Shown here: piece after piece, positions 24,955-35,219 of the stretch
Numbering within the stretch: the stretch's first letter is position 1
How the letters are laid out: each line of letters opens with the position of its first letter
Assembly (NCBI GenBank): GCA_026874595.1
Contig: CM049318.1
Span: forward strand, 52,606,750-52,670,749
DNA length: 64,000 bases
From: Sipunculus nudus
Lineage: Eukaryota; Annelida; Sipuncula; Golfingiida; Sipunculidae
Direction: 5' to 3'
Program-made: the position numbers and the translations under genes
Notes under the pieces: generated by a model
What the model was told of the DNA's origin: nothing
The model's input: only the letters and a program-made list of their open reading frames with translations
Databases searched by the model: none

Positions 24955-25526
24955 CGTTGTAAAGATTATAGTTAACCTCTGTTTCAGGTTACCCCCGGCT
25001 AATTTAAAATCGATTTCAGACTACCCATGGGGGTAGACTGAACGTAATTCCAAGTTACCACGCGCTTATTTAACTAAACGATATACTCTTATGCATTTAT
25101 ATGATGATATATTATTCAAATTAAATCACCTGAAAGAAAGGAGATTTGAAACCTGGAATCAATCTATGGAAATAAAATTATTGCAAAATGTTGATTTTAT
25201 TGTTGAATATAGTTCTTTTAACTTATATACTCAACCAAGCGTATTGAAAAGCATTACATGCTAACTTAAGAAATCCAAAATAAAGAAATTACCATAATCG
25301 TAAGCAAATAAGAAAAATAAGAAACAACTTTGTTTTGAGGGGAGGGGGGGGGGGATCTGAAACTGTAGTGGGAGATATTAAAAGGATTTCAAGTAGTCTC
25401 TAGAATAATCTGAAATAAATTTCAAGTTACTTGATAATCTGAAATCGAATTAAGATACCTCCCTCCCTCCCCCCCCCCCCCCCGCCCAGCAATCTTAAGC
25501 GGGGGTAACCTGAAGTCGCTACACCG
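24955..25526. mobile_element. Fold-back MITE, copy 1 (relative at 44894-45410)
   Basis: The ends are mutual reverse complements: TTCAGGTTACCCCCG at 24983-24997 and CGGGGGTAACCTGAA at 25500-25514. Outside these, GTTGTAAAGA and the reverse complement of CTACACCGG extend the arms. Internal stretches with 'atctgaaatcga' and 'tcgatttcaga' continue the fold-back symmetry. G- and C-tracts lie at 25339-25356 and 25470-25484. No protein is encoded. The same ends and order occur at 44894-45410. Confidence 0.6.
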
Positions 25527-25926
25527 GCTCTCCCCCGCTTATCTTCTCAGCTGTCACACCTACAACGCTGATAAAACATAACTATTGGCGAAAAAGGTGG
25601 ATTGAGTATGACCTATTATTTACATAGGTTTTGAAATGCGCCCCCATGGTTTACATGCAAATAGATCAGACATTTCTTATGTTAAAATGAACGGCTGCCT
25701 GATTTTAGAACGGCATATACTCGTTCAGCTTATGCTGACATCTGATCCCAAAACAGAAAATGACAATGATCTTAATAAAACCGGAAATACGTGTATGGGC
25801 AAACACTCGCATAAAGTGTTGTCTCTTACACTGCAGTACTATTTCTAATAGCGTCATATCGACCCTCTGGCATTACGACCAGATTACCAGCCCAATTATC
25901 CGATTGCCTACTGAGTCGGGTTGTCA

Positions 25927-26369
25927 CGGCTATATTTCTTTTTTTTATATATTTCTTTGGTGGGGGTAACCGCCTCCATTTTTTATAGAAAACTTAACTA
26001 TATATATGTACATCTGCAGATTTCCATTCCGGTTTCGGACTACGTGACAGGGCAGTATCACACGCTTCCTCTCATTTTGTATCCTGGCGTTAACCAGGCC
26101 CGGTGACTACTGCACTTGCGGGACCTGGGTGCGTAATTGTCCCCATTGCTGGGTCATACCACCGAGGAGCCCCCGAAAGGCGCACTCGTTTTTGAGTGAA
26201 ACACTGCCGTTGGGCACGATATTCCCATTAAGCCTGCAGAGCGCTCACCCTAGGTGGGGGCCGACCGTGAAAAATCTCACTGCCTCGGCTGAGATTCGAA
26301 CTCACGATCTCCCAGCTTTGAGTCCTGCGCTCCACCCCTGAGCCACAGAAGCCGGTCGGCTATATTTCT
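25927..26369 (-). mobile_element. SINE insertion with 13-bp target-site duplication
   Basis: CGGCTATATTTCT occurs perfectly at 25927-25939 and 26357-26369, flanking a 417-base insert. The insert reads on the minus strand. Its 5' end at 26356 has a tRNA-like head with an A-box-like TGGCTCAGGGGTGGAGCGC and B-box GTTCGAATC. A ~300-base body follows, then an A-rich tail, seen as a T run on the + strand at 25940-25946. Such an insert plus duplication is the classical product of target-primed retrotransposition. The open frame reading AEIRTHDLPALSPALHP is the SINE head in translation, not a gene. Confidence 0.85.
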
Positions 26370-26779
26370 CAACACATTCTTTTAATTGTTACGTTTCTTA
26401 TGACATATTCAACTATAGAGGGATTCCAGCAGAAGTCTCAATAATTTCCTTATATATCAATCAAATTGCTGCTTACCATGTGTGTTAAACTGATATCTAT
26501 GCCGAACATATCTTATGAAATTTAAAGTTATGCCTGAATAACATATACCGGTGTACACACTGTTTGCTTTGCAGGTTGGAGCATATGGACATGCAAGAAC
26601 ACGCCCTTTCTGTGCAGGACTTGTTTTTAAGGACCTCTTATACAATTTACTTTTATATCAAAAAGAATAAAAATCATCCATGTACTTCAGCAAATCATAA
26701 TTTCACAATCCTGTGGTGATTAGTATTTTTATTATTTTATTTATGTCCTGATAAAGGGCTGTTAGGTTATGGCCAACTG

Positions 26780-29310
26780 CTAATGAAACAAGTGACCCAT
26801 GGGTCATGACGCTGAACTGCCAAGCATGACCTGCGACATCATGGGCTGGGATTCACAACTTCCAGTCAAATTTTGAAGAACCAATTTGCCAATTTGTTGA
26901 AATTTTCTACGACAACAGAAATATACAGTGAATTGATGGTCTGAGGAAAAATGTATGATTTTTAAGCTATCAGGAACTATTCCCATAGCTTGCTTGATAC
27001 CTGTCAGTCTCAAAAGGAACACCACAAAAGAGCAATTTTAAGGTCAAAATATGTAGCAAAATTCAAGGAAATCCATGCAAGAATTATTGAGAAACGGGTG
27101 CTTCTGTATGAATTTTTATTCAATACTAGCCAATTGTACTGCACTTTTATAAATGATGGTAATATTTATTAAGAAATATTTGACCCAATCCTTTGCAAGA
27201 TTACATTAATATTCGTTCGACGCATTCACTTTAACAGTTCTTGAGATAATATGACCAAAAGGAATTTAAAGATGGTTGCCTGGTGGCGATATTGGACTTC
27301 TGACAGGTCTGAAATCAGACAACAAACATTCTTTAAATCGGACCAAACATTGAAGAAAAATCACTGAAACTGCACTGAAAAAAAGGATTTCTAAGGTGGC
27401 TAACTGGCAAACATAATGGATTTCTGACAAGTCTGACATTTGATATCACACATCCTCCAATAAGAGACCAAACCTGGGGCAAATTCTCCAAAGGATATTA
27501 CAGTAATAAATGTCCAAAACAATTCAAAAGGCATGTTCAGGACCTCATATTAGATTTATAGATATGCAAATGTAAAAAGTGTAAGTCCAATATTTTTTAT
27601 TATCACTCTGCTTTTCAATGGTATCAGCAGGGTAGGTAAACTGCAAAACCTGAAAGAAAAGAAATGTAGAAAGCATGACTAAGTGTCTTGATATGTGGTG
27701 ATTTATATAAAAATATTCAGATATCTAGGAAACTAAGTTTATTGCTATGATTCCATAAAATAAACTGCAAAATGTTCCCATCTTCTTATAAATCAGTAGC
27801 TAAACCTTAATATTATACTCTCATAGTCTTAATGCCTGGCTGAAGCATTCCGACAACTGTGTTTTTGTTATGTAGTAACGAGGTACTTATCACTCAGCCT
27901 TATCACTTAATAGGATGATACAAAAGGGGGTCATATGTCACCAGTGTCACTCACAATTACAGCCACACGGTGAGATGTACCAGCTGGAGTGCAATGGTTA
28001 TATATACAAGAAAAATAGAGATGGTCTACAAAATAAGTTATTGTTAACATCCATGATCTATGACCTTGGTCTTTTGCCCACATATCAACTGGGTTCTTTC
28101 TAAATGGTGGGTAACTACTAACCACTTAAATCTGGTGTAATTACTTGGCAATCAATGAGTGAATAACTTTGACCTGCAACCTTTAACCTCCTGACCAACT
28201 GACCCCTAAATCAATAAGTTATTTCTTCAAGCAAAAAGACCCATAAATATAAAGTTTGAGTCAAATTGAGGGATGCATAGATGTGGTGTATGTGAAAGAT
28301 TGAAGGTTTGGGTTGAACAGTTTCACCTGAAATATGTTCAAAAGCATTTAGAACAATATAATATTGTGACCTTGACCTTTGATCTTTTGAACTCAACATC
28401 AATAGGCTTTTCCCCTATTGGTAGGTAAGCCATATATGACAGATGGAAGGTATAGATTGAAAAATGTGCCTGATAATGACTCCACGCAAGAGGTGGGTGC
28501 TGTGAACTTGACCTTTGAGCTCAAAATCAATAGGTCTTTTCCCCTGTTGACAGAGAAGCGATATCAGTGCTGGAAAGTTTGGAATGAAAAGTCTAGCTTG
28601 AAATGTGTCCACAACCTTTTCAAAGAAGTGGATCCTGTGACCCTGACCTTTGACCTTGTGACCTAAAAATATATAGGATTCTTCTCCCACTTAGTAGGTT
28701 AGCTATATGTGAAAGATCAAAGAATTGGGATGAAAGGTTTGGCTTATAATGCATCCACAGGGTTTTCAAAGAAGTGGCTCCTGTGACCTTGACCTTTGAC
28801 CTTTGACCTCAAAATAATAATGGTTCTTCCCCTGTTGGTAGGTGAGCTGTATGTGAAAGATGGAAGGTTTGGGATGAAAATTTTGGCTAAAAGAATTATT
28901 TCTAGGGGGTGCAAACACACCCTGTCACTTCGAGAATATAGGTCACAGTGGCCTTATTAGGTTTGCAAGAAGACCTTTTTAGAACCTTTAAGACTGCATA
29001 AGGTTCATGACCCTAGCCCTTACGGTTACGATTTATGCCCTGCTAATGGACGGACGGCCGGACGGACAGACGGAAGGACGACGGACAAAGACCCATCGCT
29101 ATAGCCCAGCATGACTGAAAAAGTCAGCTGAGCTGAAAAACATAGAAAAATTATTGTAAAAGTAAGGAGACCTAGACCCTTTGATGTCAACTGTGATGTT
29201 TTATTGTCATATGTGAGACGCCATTGGCGCCATACGGTAGACGTCATACGTTCACGAGCGGTAGAGTGACAGATTAAAGGCGCCGGTAGTTTGCACTTGC
29301 AGACATGCAT
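26780..29310. repeat. Composite repeat region with a ~140-bp tandem array and GGACGGAC end
   Basis: One edge (26788-26815) carries a palindrome shared, inverted, with 9863-9890. From about 28230 to 28880 units of 135-148 bases repeat, each with 'gaccttgacctttgacct', 'ttcccctgttggtaggt' and 'gtgaaagatggaaggtttgg'. The region ends in 'ggacggacggccggacggac' (29048-29067) and 'gcccagcatgactgaaaaag'. On the minus strand this gives a GTCC-rich start, as seen in the element at 54899. Short open frames are repeat-derived. I infer one large, decayed non-coding element or cluster. Confidence 0.6.
28784..28809 (-). promoter_or_regulatory. Four nuclear-receptor half-sites in tandem
   Basis: TGACCT occurs at 28784, 28790, 28797 and 28804, giving one DR0 and two DR1 arrangements of AGGTCA on the minus strand. 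DR1 is the binding form of RXR heterodimers and HNF4. Weaker versions recur in the neighbouring repeat units. The site is a feature of a repeat family; no nearby promoter is known. Confidence 0.35.
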
Positions 29311-29319
29311 TTCACGTAC

Positions 29320-29950
29320 CTTGAGTGTAGGAGGATTTAATTACAATACGTAAATATAATTGATGGGGAACTGATTCTTGGAGATGAAAGGGTAATTATG
29401 ATGTTTAATTGTGAACTGTAATAAGGTGTATACGAATTATGTAAACATGCAAAAGTTAAGGCGGGAAGCGGCAGTCACCAACACAGTTACGCAGAAGTTT
29501 CTTTTCTCGTTACAGTCGTTACGATGAGTCTTGTACCCTGAGATATGTCTTTCTGCGTGTAATTAATTAGAGTGCAGTAATATCTTGAAATACGTGTTAT
29601 AGCACTCTATACTCCACGTGATAACAATAACATGTCTTGTGCTTAGGCACTTATGGCCAGAGTCTGATGATCCAGTTGAGGAAACAGTGTCGCGCGACGC
29701 CCAGAGCAAAGTTAGAGGTCACAGAAGAAATGAGCTAGAACACTAAATCGCCTGAAGTCATGTTAATGTACAACCAAGTTCGTTAAATACGTCATAAGTA
29801 GAACGGAGTTAATTGGATCGCTATGTGACATACCAGTAACTGGACTGAGTTCCAGACCTGTGAGGTTTACGCTGAGGACATTTAAAGGGGTCTCAAAACC
29901 TATTAAGCATGTTGATTTAACACAAAAAAATTTTCTTTGAAAAAAAATGT
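29320..29950. other. Unassigned non-coding stretch
   Basis: No gene or repeat recognised. A few CpG-bearing segments (for example 29460-29530) have no exon structure. Confidence 0.45.
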
Positions 29951-29959
29951 TACCTGCCA

Positions 29960-30460
29960 CAATATTGATCTTAAACCGTTGGCTTACTCCTGTACATGAG
30001 TGTTAGAAAAGGTTGACCGCGCGCGAACACAGGCGTCTACATAAACACAGCGCATGGGACTCTGTGCATCATCCGGGCCACAACACCTGTAAATGACTGA
30101 CTTGTCCCAAAAAATGTAATACATGTTCCTGCTGGCAGGAAAATCGCGTATTGCGGTGGTTCAGGGTTCTGATTCGTGTCATTTCAGCTGAGGCCCCTGG
30201 ACCTATCATACATATCAGTCGCGACTGGTTCTAAAAAGAATTTACATTCGGCTCATGGACCGTAATGTCAATTCAGCAGATATATCAGGGAACATGAAGG
30301 TCCTTGTATGTGTATGAATTAGTCCTTGTTTGGGATCTGTCGCGTATGCAGTTAATCTGACCTCTGATCACGCGGCCCTGTTATGGTAAACAGACACACT
30401 TGGACTCTGTTTACTCACACGCAGAACCATTAAGGTATTCTAAACAGCCGTATGCATGGG
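29960..30460. repeat. Dispersed repeat family, copy A (others at 36370-36500 and 48375-48680)
   Basis: All three copies share 'ctgtttactcacacgcagaacc'-like strings preceded by 'cagacacac' and followed by 'aacag' and a C/G-bearing segment. This copy and the 48.4 kb copy also share an upstream 'aaaccgttggcttactcctg'-like block. The part at 30030-30160 is the inverse of 45750-45860, sharing 'gttgtggcccggg.gatgcac'. It is therefore a composite of interspersed repeats. Termini are unclear. Confidence 0.6.
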
Positions 30461-31430
30461 AGGTACTGAGTCTGTGTGCTTGGAAATCTTTTTAGAGAAT
30501 GTTTTGGTATATAGCAAAACATAACTGATGTGTTGAAAGTATTGACATAATATAATATTGTTCCTGATTATGTCCCTTTCAGTTGCAAGATTATTTATTG
30601 TGATTCGTCAATGTGAATTGATACTTTCTTAATGGATATCCTTGCATGTTAGATAGATAACTTTGCATGTTTTTCCTTTAATAATGTTATGAATGTTTAA
30701 ACCTCAATTTATTGACTTGGTACGATCGTGTATGAGTCCAGTACACTTCAGCATTTCTCTGTAAAATACATTCAAAGAACCTGAAAGTCATGCCGAGCGC
30801 GCTTCTGACACATACTTACTGGTGATAAAAGAAAGCTTAAGCTCATAAACCTGAATTACATCCGGCTGGTAATATTGTACATATTTAAAAATTTCCCCAA
30901 TTTAAACCGGAAGATAATAATTCTCTGGGATTCAAAAAACAAAATACACGCTGCTGATAAGAAACACAGTTTTCAGAAATCTCGCTTATGTTTATTTGGT
31001 TTAATAATTAAATAAAGGAAATCACGCTTTTACATTCTATGGAATACAAATAGGCATAAAGGATGTTTTCAACCAGAAAATATTGTTACGTGATAATTAT
31101 CTTTCCCCTTGGTATCAATATTGTAAACCCAGGAAATTAACTTATTTCCTTCGGGCTATAACTTTTTCCTGTCGGCCCATTAGGTTATAAGGGTATGTTA
31201 ATTGTTATTGTAATATTTGTCGCCAGAATATAAGGAGTATTTTCCTTTAACAGGTCAATGTATTTGCCTTTCACTGCTCCGCATGTATACATATTTTCAT
31301 AGCCCTGCCTTGGCTTTAGTATTTGCGTTTACTAATAAAATGCTTAAAATAAAATGTGATTCCATGTACCGATAGACTTAACTTAGTGCCAGCTCTTACC
31401 ACTAAAGCCCTGTAAAGTCCGTATGGTGAA
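30461..31430. other. Unassigned non-coding stretch
   Basis: AT-rich; no gene, RNA or clear repeat seen. Confidence 0.5.
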
Positions 31431-31512
31431 TCCCTGATATTTGCATATTAAGGCGCCACAAGGCTCTTTGAGGACCTGGCGATTCCCCCTTATTTGCATA
31501 TCAGGCCGTCAC
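31430..31512 (+). promoter_or_regulatory. Duplicated block with two octamer (POU) motifs
   Basis: ATTTGCAT at 31439-31446 and 31492-31499, 53 bases apart, each within a longer match: GA(A/T)TCCC, a few bases, TATTTGCATAT, then a G/C-rich GGCG/CCGTCAC. The two halves are an imperfect tandem duplication. Octamers are POU-factor sites. Function is inferred only. Confidence 0.3.
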
Positions 31513-31519
31513 GCCTCAT

Positions 31520-32637
31520 GTGAGTGACATCGTTGCTATGAGGAGGCCAACAGCGGTCCCACAGCTCGACCCGCTTGGTAACATTCGCACTGAAATCATG
31601 TAGTCAGGTATTCCACACATGGACCTTTTTTTATAATATATCTCTGCTGAACGAATATAAGGTCCATGGGCCAAATGTAAGTGCATATTGTAGACACTAT
31701 CGCCACAATTTTGTACCGATAGGTCCAGTAAAATTCCCTCTGCCGAGATATCAAGAGCAGCTGGCAGCATTTATCTGAACCCGTGTATTAACTGTCAAAT
31801 TGCGAATCGTGATCGTTTCAGTCAGCCGGTACATTTTGACTGCGCTTGTCGCGTGTGCACCTGAATATCTCGCGCTGATTGGCTGAGCCAGGGTTTGTTA
31901 GGCCCACTGCCAAGAGTGGTGGTCCGATAAACGTTAACACTGAGCTGAAGATTAGAGTGTTTTAAAGTCTCGCCGAACTCAACATAAGCGACGGCCTAGA
32001 AATATTAGGACAAATTAAATATTAGTAGCCGATTGGAAGCCCGGAATAGACGATGACTGAAAGAACCATGTTAGTTTTTAAAAAGATTCTGGGAAAGACC
32101 ACTGCTGACGTCACTGGAAAAGGCCTTAGTTAAGCGAGGCGGTGATATGTGGCGCTGACCGTCCGGGAACCGGCCAAGGTTACCATTCCATGAAATAAGA
32201 GGGTCAAATAGTGGTAAACTAGTTATATGAGCTGCCGCAAGATGGCGGTACCGATACTAAGTGCGATACACGCGGAACGTTTGATTTCTCTGTCAGAAGC
32301 ATCAATCAAGTCATAACTATTTCATGGACTGGGCCAGTCCAATATTTTCATAGGAACACTTGATTGGTACTAAAGAAACCATAAAAGTATTGCAATAATA
32401 TATGATTAATTAATTACAATCAAATTAAGTACATATACATGTATCTCGTGCCCACTCCTTTTGAATGTTGGATGTAACATGTGTGTGATATAGTAAAGCG
32501 AGCATTAGATTAGGGCTTGGTATCGCCTGCAAATTTCGTATTGTAATATATAATTGTGATATGTGATAACGTACTGCGATACGTATTGCTATATTTTCAT
32601 TGATTTACGTTTATAGGAAATGGGTGTGTTTTCTATA

Positions 32638-32693
<56 letters not shown>

Positions 32694-33660
32694 TAGTATA
32701 TGTAAACTAATAATTATATACTTACTTATTATTCTTTATTATGTTAAATATAATTAGACAATAAAAGTTTAGGCTGATCAGTTTATTTCAAATACGAAAT
32801 AAGACAATATTTCTTACTATAATGTACTTAAGTAATTACTGATTGTTTCCATTATTCAAAGAAACCTTTTATATCAAAGTTTTCTTTATGCCTTACATGT
32901 ATAAATAACTTGTCAATTAGATATTTTCGGACTGTGGTTCAGCACACACCGGTATAAGTGGTGTGTACAATCACAGCCGTGTCCCACAACGCAAGGCTGC
33001 CGTTCTGACATAATAGTACTGTTAACTTGACTTTTCTTCTTAATGCAGTTATCATAAGATGTGACGACAGAATATTAATGATCGATTAATTATTATGAAC
33101 ATGTTCAGCACTTTCTTGTTGTTGTAAGGAAATATTTCTGTTATACCAAGTCAACAAAACATCATCTTGAGACGGACCTTAGACCCGTTGTATACCAGGT
33201 CCACTTGAACATTTCTCATACTAAACGTCTAAAGACACGGTAGAGGCTTTCACTTTAAGCCTGTCATTAATCGCAATCCATTTAGAAGGCTAACTTTGTA
33301 ACAGAAACATTAAAAATCAGTTTAAGGAAGGTTTAACAAAATCTCGCAAGATTTTGATATTTGAAAACTGTATCGCGATACACAGTATGCGAATCACCGT
33401 ACCGTGATATACTGATTTATCGATAATATCGCGCAGCCCTTTAATTACTATTAATATGTATGTTAAATTACACGCTTATGTGATATTTATCTCTTTAACA
33501 TAATGGAAATTGAATCTAAATGAATAGTCCCGAAAGTACTGGTTTGTTTCGTCAGCTTATCTAATTCGCTTCTGTTGCTAAGTATTTTAAATGCAAGCTT
33601 AAACCCTGTAACTGGACATAATTTATACTATTTTGCTTGCCATGGGCTTTTTTTAATTTA
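31520..33660. other. Unassigned non-coding stretch with TA microsatellite
   Basis: No gene recognised. Overlapping short open frames at 31516-31778 on both strands lack family motifs. A (TA)n tract lies at 32640-32692. The segments 32520-32590 and 33360-33430 share repeated '(a)tcgcgatac'-like strings. Confidence 0.45.
32640..32692. repeat. (TA)n microsatellite
   Basis: About 53 bases of uninterrupted TA, ending before 'ctagtata'. Confidence 0.97.
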
Positions 33661-33664
33661 TCGA

Positions 33665-33924
33665 AGTGTTATGTAAAACTATATCAGGCCACGGACAATA
33701 AAAAACCCGTTTCTAATCCTTTCTGGATGACGTAATACAACATCTTCATGGTATTACATGGAAGTAAAAAATAATTAACATGAACATAACGGACAGTGTT
33801 ATGTAAAACTATATCAGGCCACGGACAATAAAAAACCCGTTTCTAATCCTTTCTGGATGACGTAATACAACATCTTCATGGTATTACATGGAAGTAAAAA
33901 ATAATTAACATGAACATAACGGAC
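33665..33924. repeat. Perfect 130-bp tandem duplication
   Basis: 33665-33794 and 33795-33924 are identical base for base (start 'agtgttatgtaaaact', end 'gaacataacggac'). The lack of any difference implies a recent duplication, or an assembly artefact. Confidence 0.95.
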
Positions 33925-33929
33925 AGACA

Positions 33930-34195
33930 CAAGTGTATACATAGGTAATGGAGTTATTTAAGGGAGACATGTTGTGTTAAGCTCTGAATGCAAAATGAGA
34001 AGGAATTAATAAAAGGGGGTGGGAACGAACAGATGTATTTTATTTTTTCACATGTGTATATATTTATTTCGAGTAATATAAAGGAGACATTTTGTGTCAT
34101 GCTGTGAATGCAAAATTTCAAAACGAGGATGAATTAATCAGAAAAGGGTCAAACGGACATAAGTGTTTTTCTTACATATGTATTTATCTGGTTTC
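33930..34195. repeat. Two-unit diverged ~119-bp tandem repeat
   Basis: Units around 33963 and 34082 share 'ggagacat.ttgtgt', 'tgaatgcaaaat', 'gaattaat', 'aaaaggg' and 'cacatgtgtat..ttat'. It directly follows the perfect 130-bp duplication. Confidence 0.7.
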
Positions 34196-34679
34196 GAGTT
34201 TAAGATAGACAGATAAAAAAGAGAGAAAAAGAGGAGATGATATTGCTTTACGCAGTCTGTCATTTGTATGCAGGTGTAAATAATAAATGGAGTTGTCGAG
34301 GACACCATGGGAAGAGCTCTCCTAATCCAATTACCGTAAGTATTTGGTGACAATGACAACTTTCTAACGTCTAGTCTTTTTCCCATCCTGCCGAGCTCTC
34401 CCTCCTTAAAACCACATTTTAATCAGCCACTCAGTATTCAGCACCAGAAGACTACCAGTGCTGCTCCAGCAATATCCTGGCTGTCTGCAACAGCAGCTAT
34501 ACAGCAAACAGGCAGAACAACAAGCAGCCGACAAAGCCCGATCGATGATCGGTCGATGGGGACTGTATTTAAGCCAGTAATTGACAAGCTTAGCGGCATC
34601 ACTACACCAGCAACAAGCCTGCAAAGCAGAGCCGAAACAAGACGAATTAAGCTCGCATTAATTCACCCGAACGTAAATT

Positions 34680-35213
34680 TGGTAGGATGAAGCCAAACAT
34701 CTGCCCCATCTCCCGTTTCCAGGGTAACCGCGGTCATCGCGGCGATGCTGACTTGTTATTTATCCTCCCTGCTGTGCCAGCAGTGGTAAAAACCGACCCG
34801 ACTAGATTATGACTGGCAGCATCCACGGGCTGCTTTCAATAAGGGATTTCAGAATGGTAACAATACAAGACAGTTGACAGTCCTGTGTTGTAAGAAAAAA
34901 AAACGGAACGCATTAATAACGCATCAGCATAAAACCTTCACCCGGATTCTCAGCATCTCTCACCCGCTGATAAGCAGTTCCGGGGATATCAGAAACGGAA
35001 GCCCGCAGTCACTCCAGCAGTTCTCCGACTTGCTGCAGCACCCGCAGGCAGAGCACATTAAATGTTCAGAGCTTTCGCACGCAGCTTAATTACGACCACA
35101 CGGTGTTCACACGAGCGCATCGCTATCACGAGTCTCGGCCATTAGGTGGCGCGGCAGGCAGGTGATCGCATCAACCTAGATCTCGGTCCATTTCGGAGCA
35201 ATTGTAAAGGCAA
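34680..35213 (+). promoter_or_regulatory. CpG-bearing region ending in a consensus donor: possible promoter or 5' exon
   Basis: Relative to its surroundings the segment is CpG- and GC-rich and ends 'aaaggcaa' followed by GTAAGT at 35214-35219. It includes a 13-of-14 match to the CTCF core at 35139-35152, a quality expected about once by chance. There is no convincing coding frame. It could be an untranslated first exon, possibly of the downstream GALNT gene, but nothing in the sequence proves the link. Confidence 0.2.
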
Positions 35214-35219
35214 GTAAGT

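Noticed and set aside
26129-26341. Open frame reading AEIRTHDLPALSPALHP
   Set aside because: It is the tRNA-like head of the SINE read in translation.
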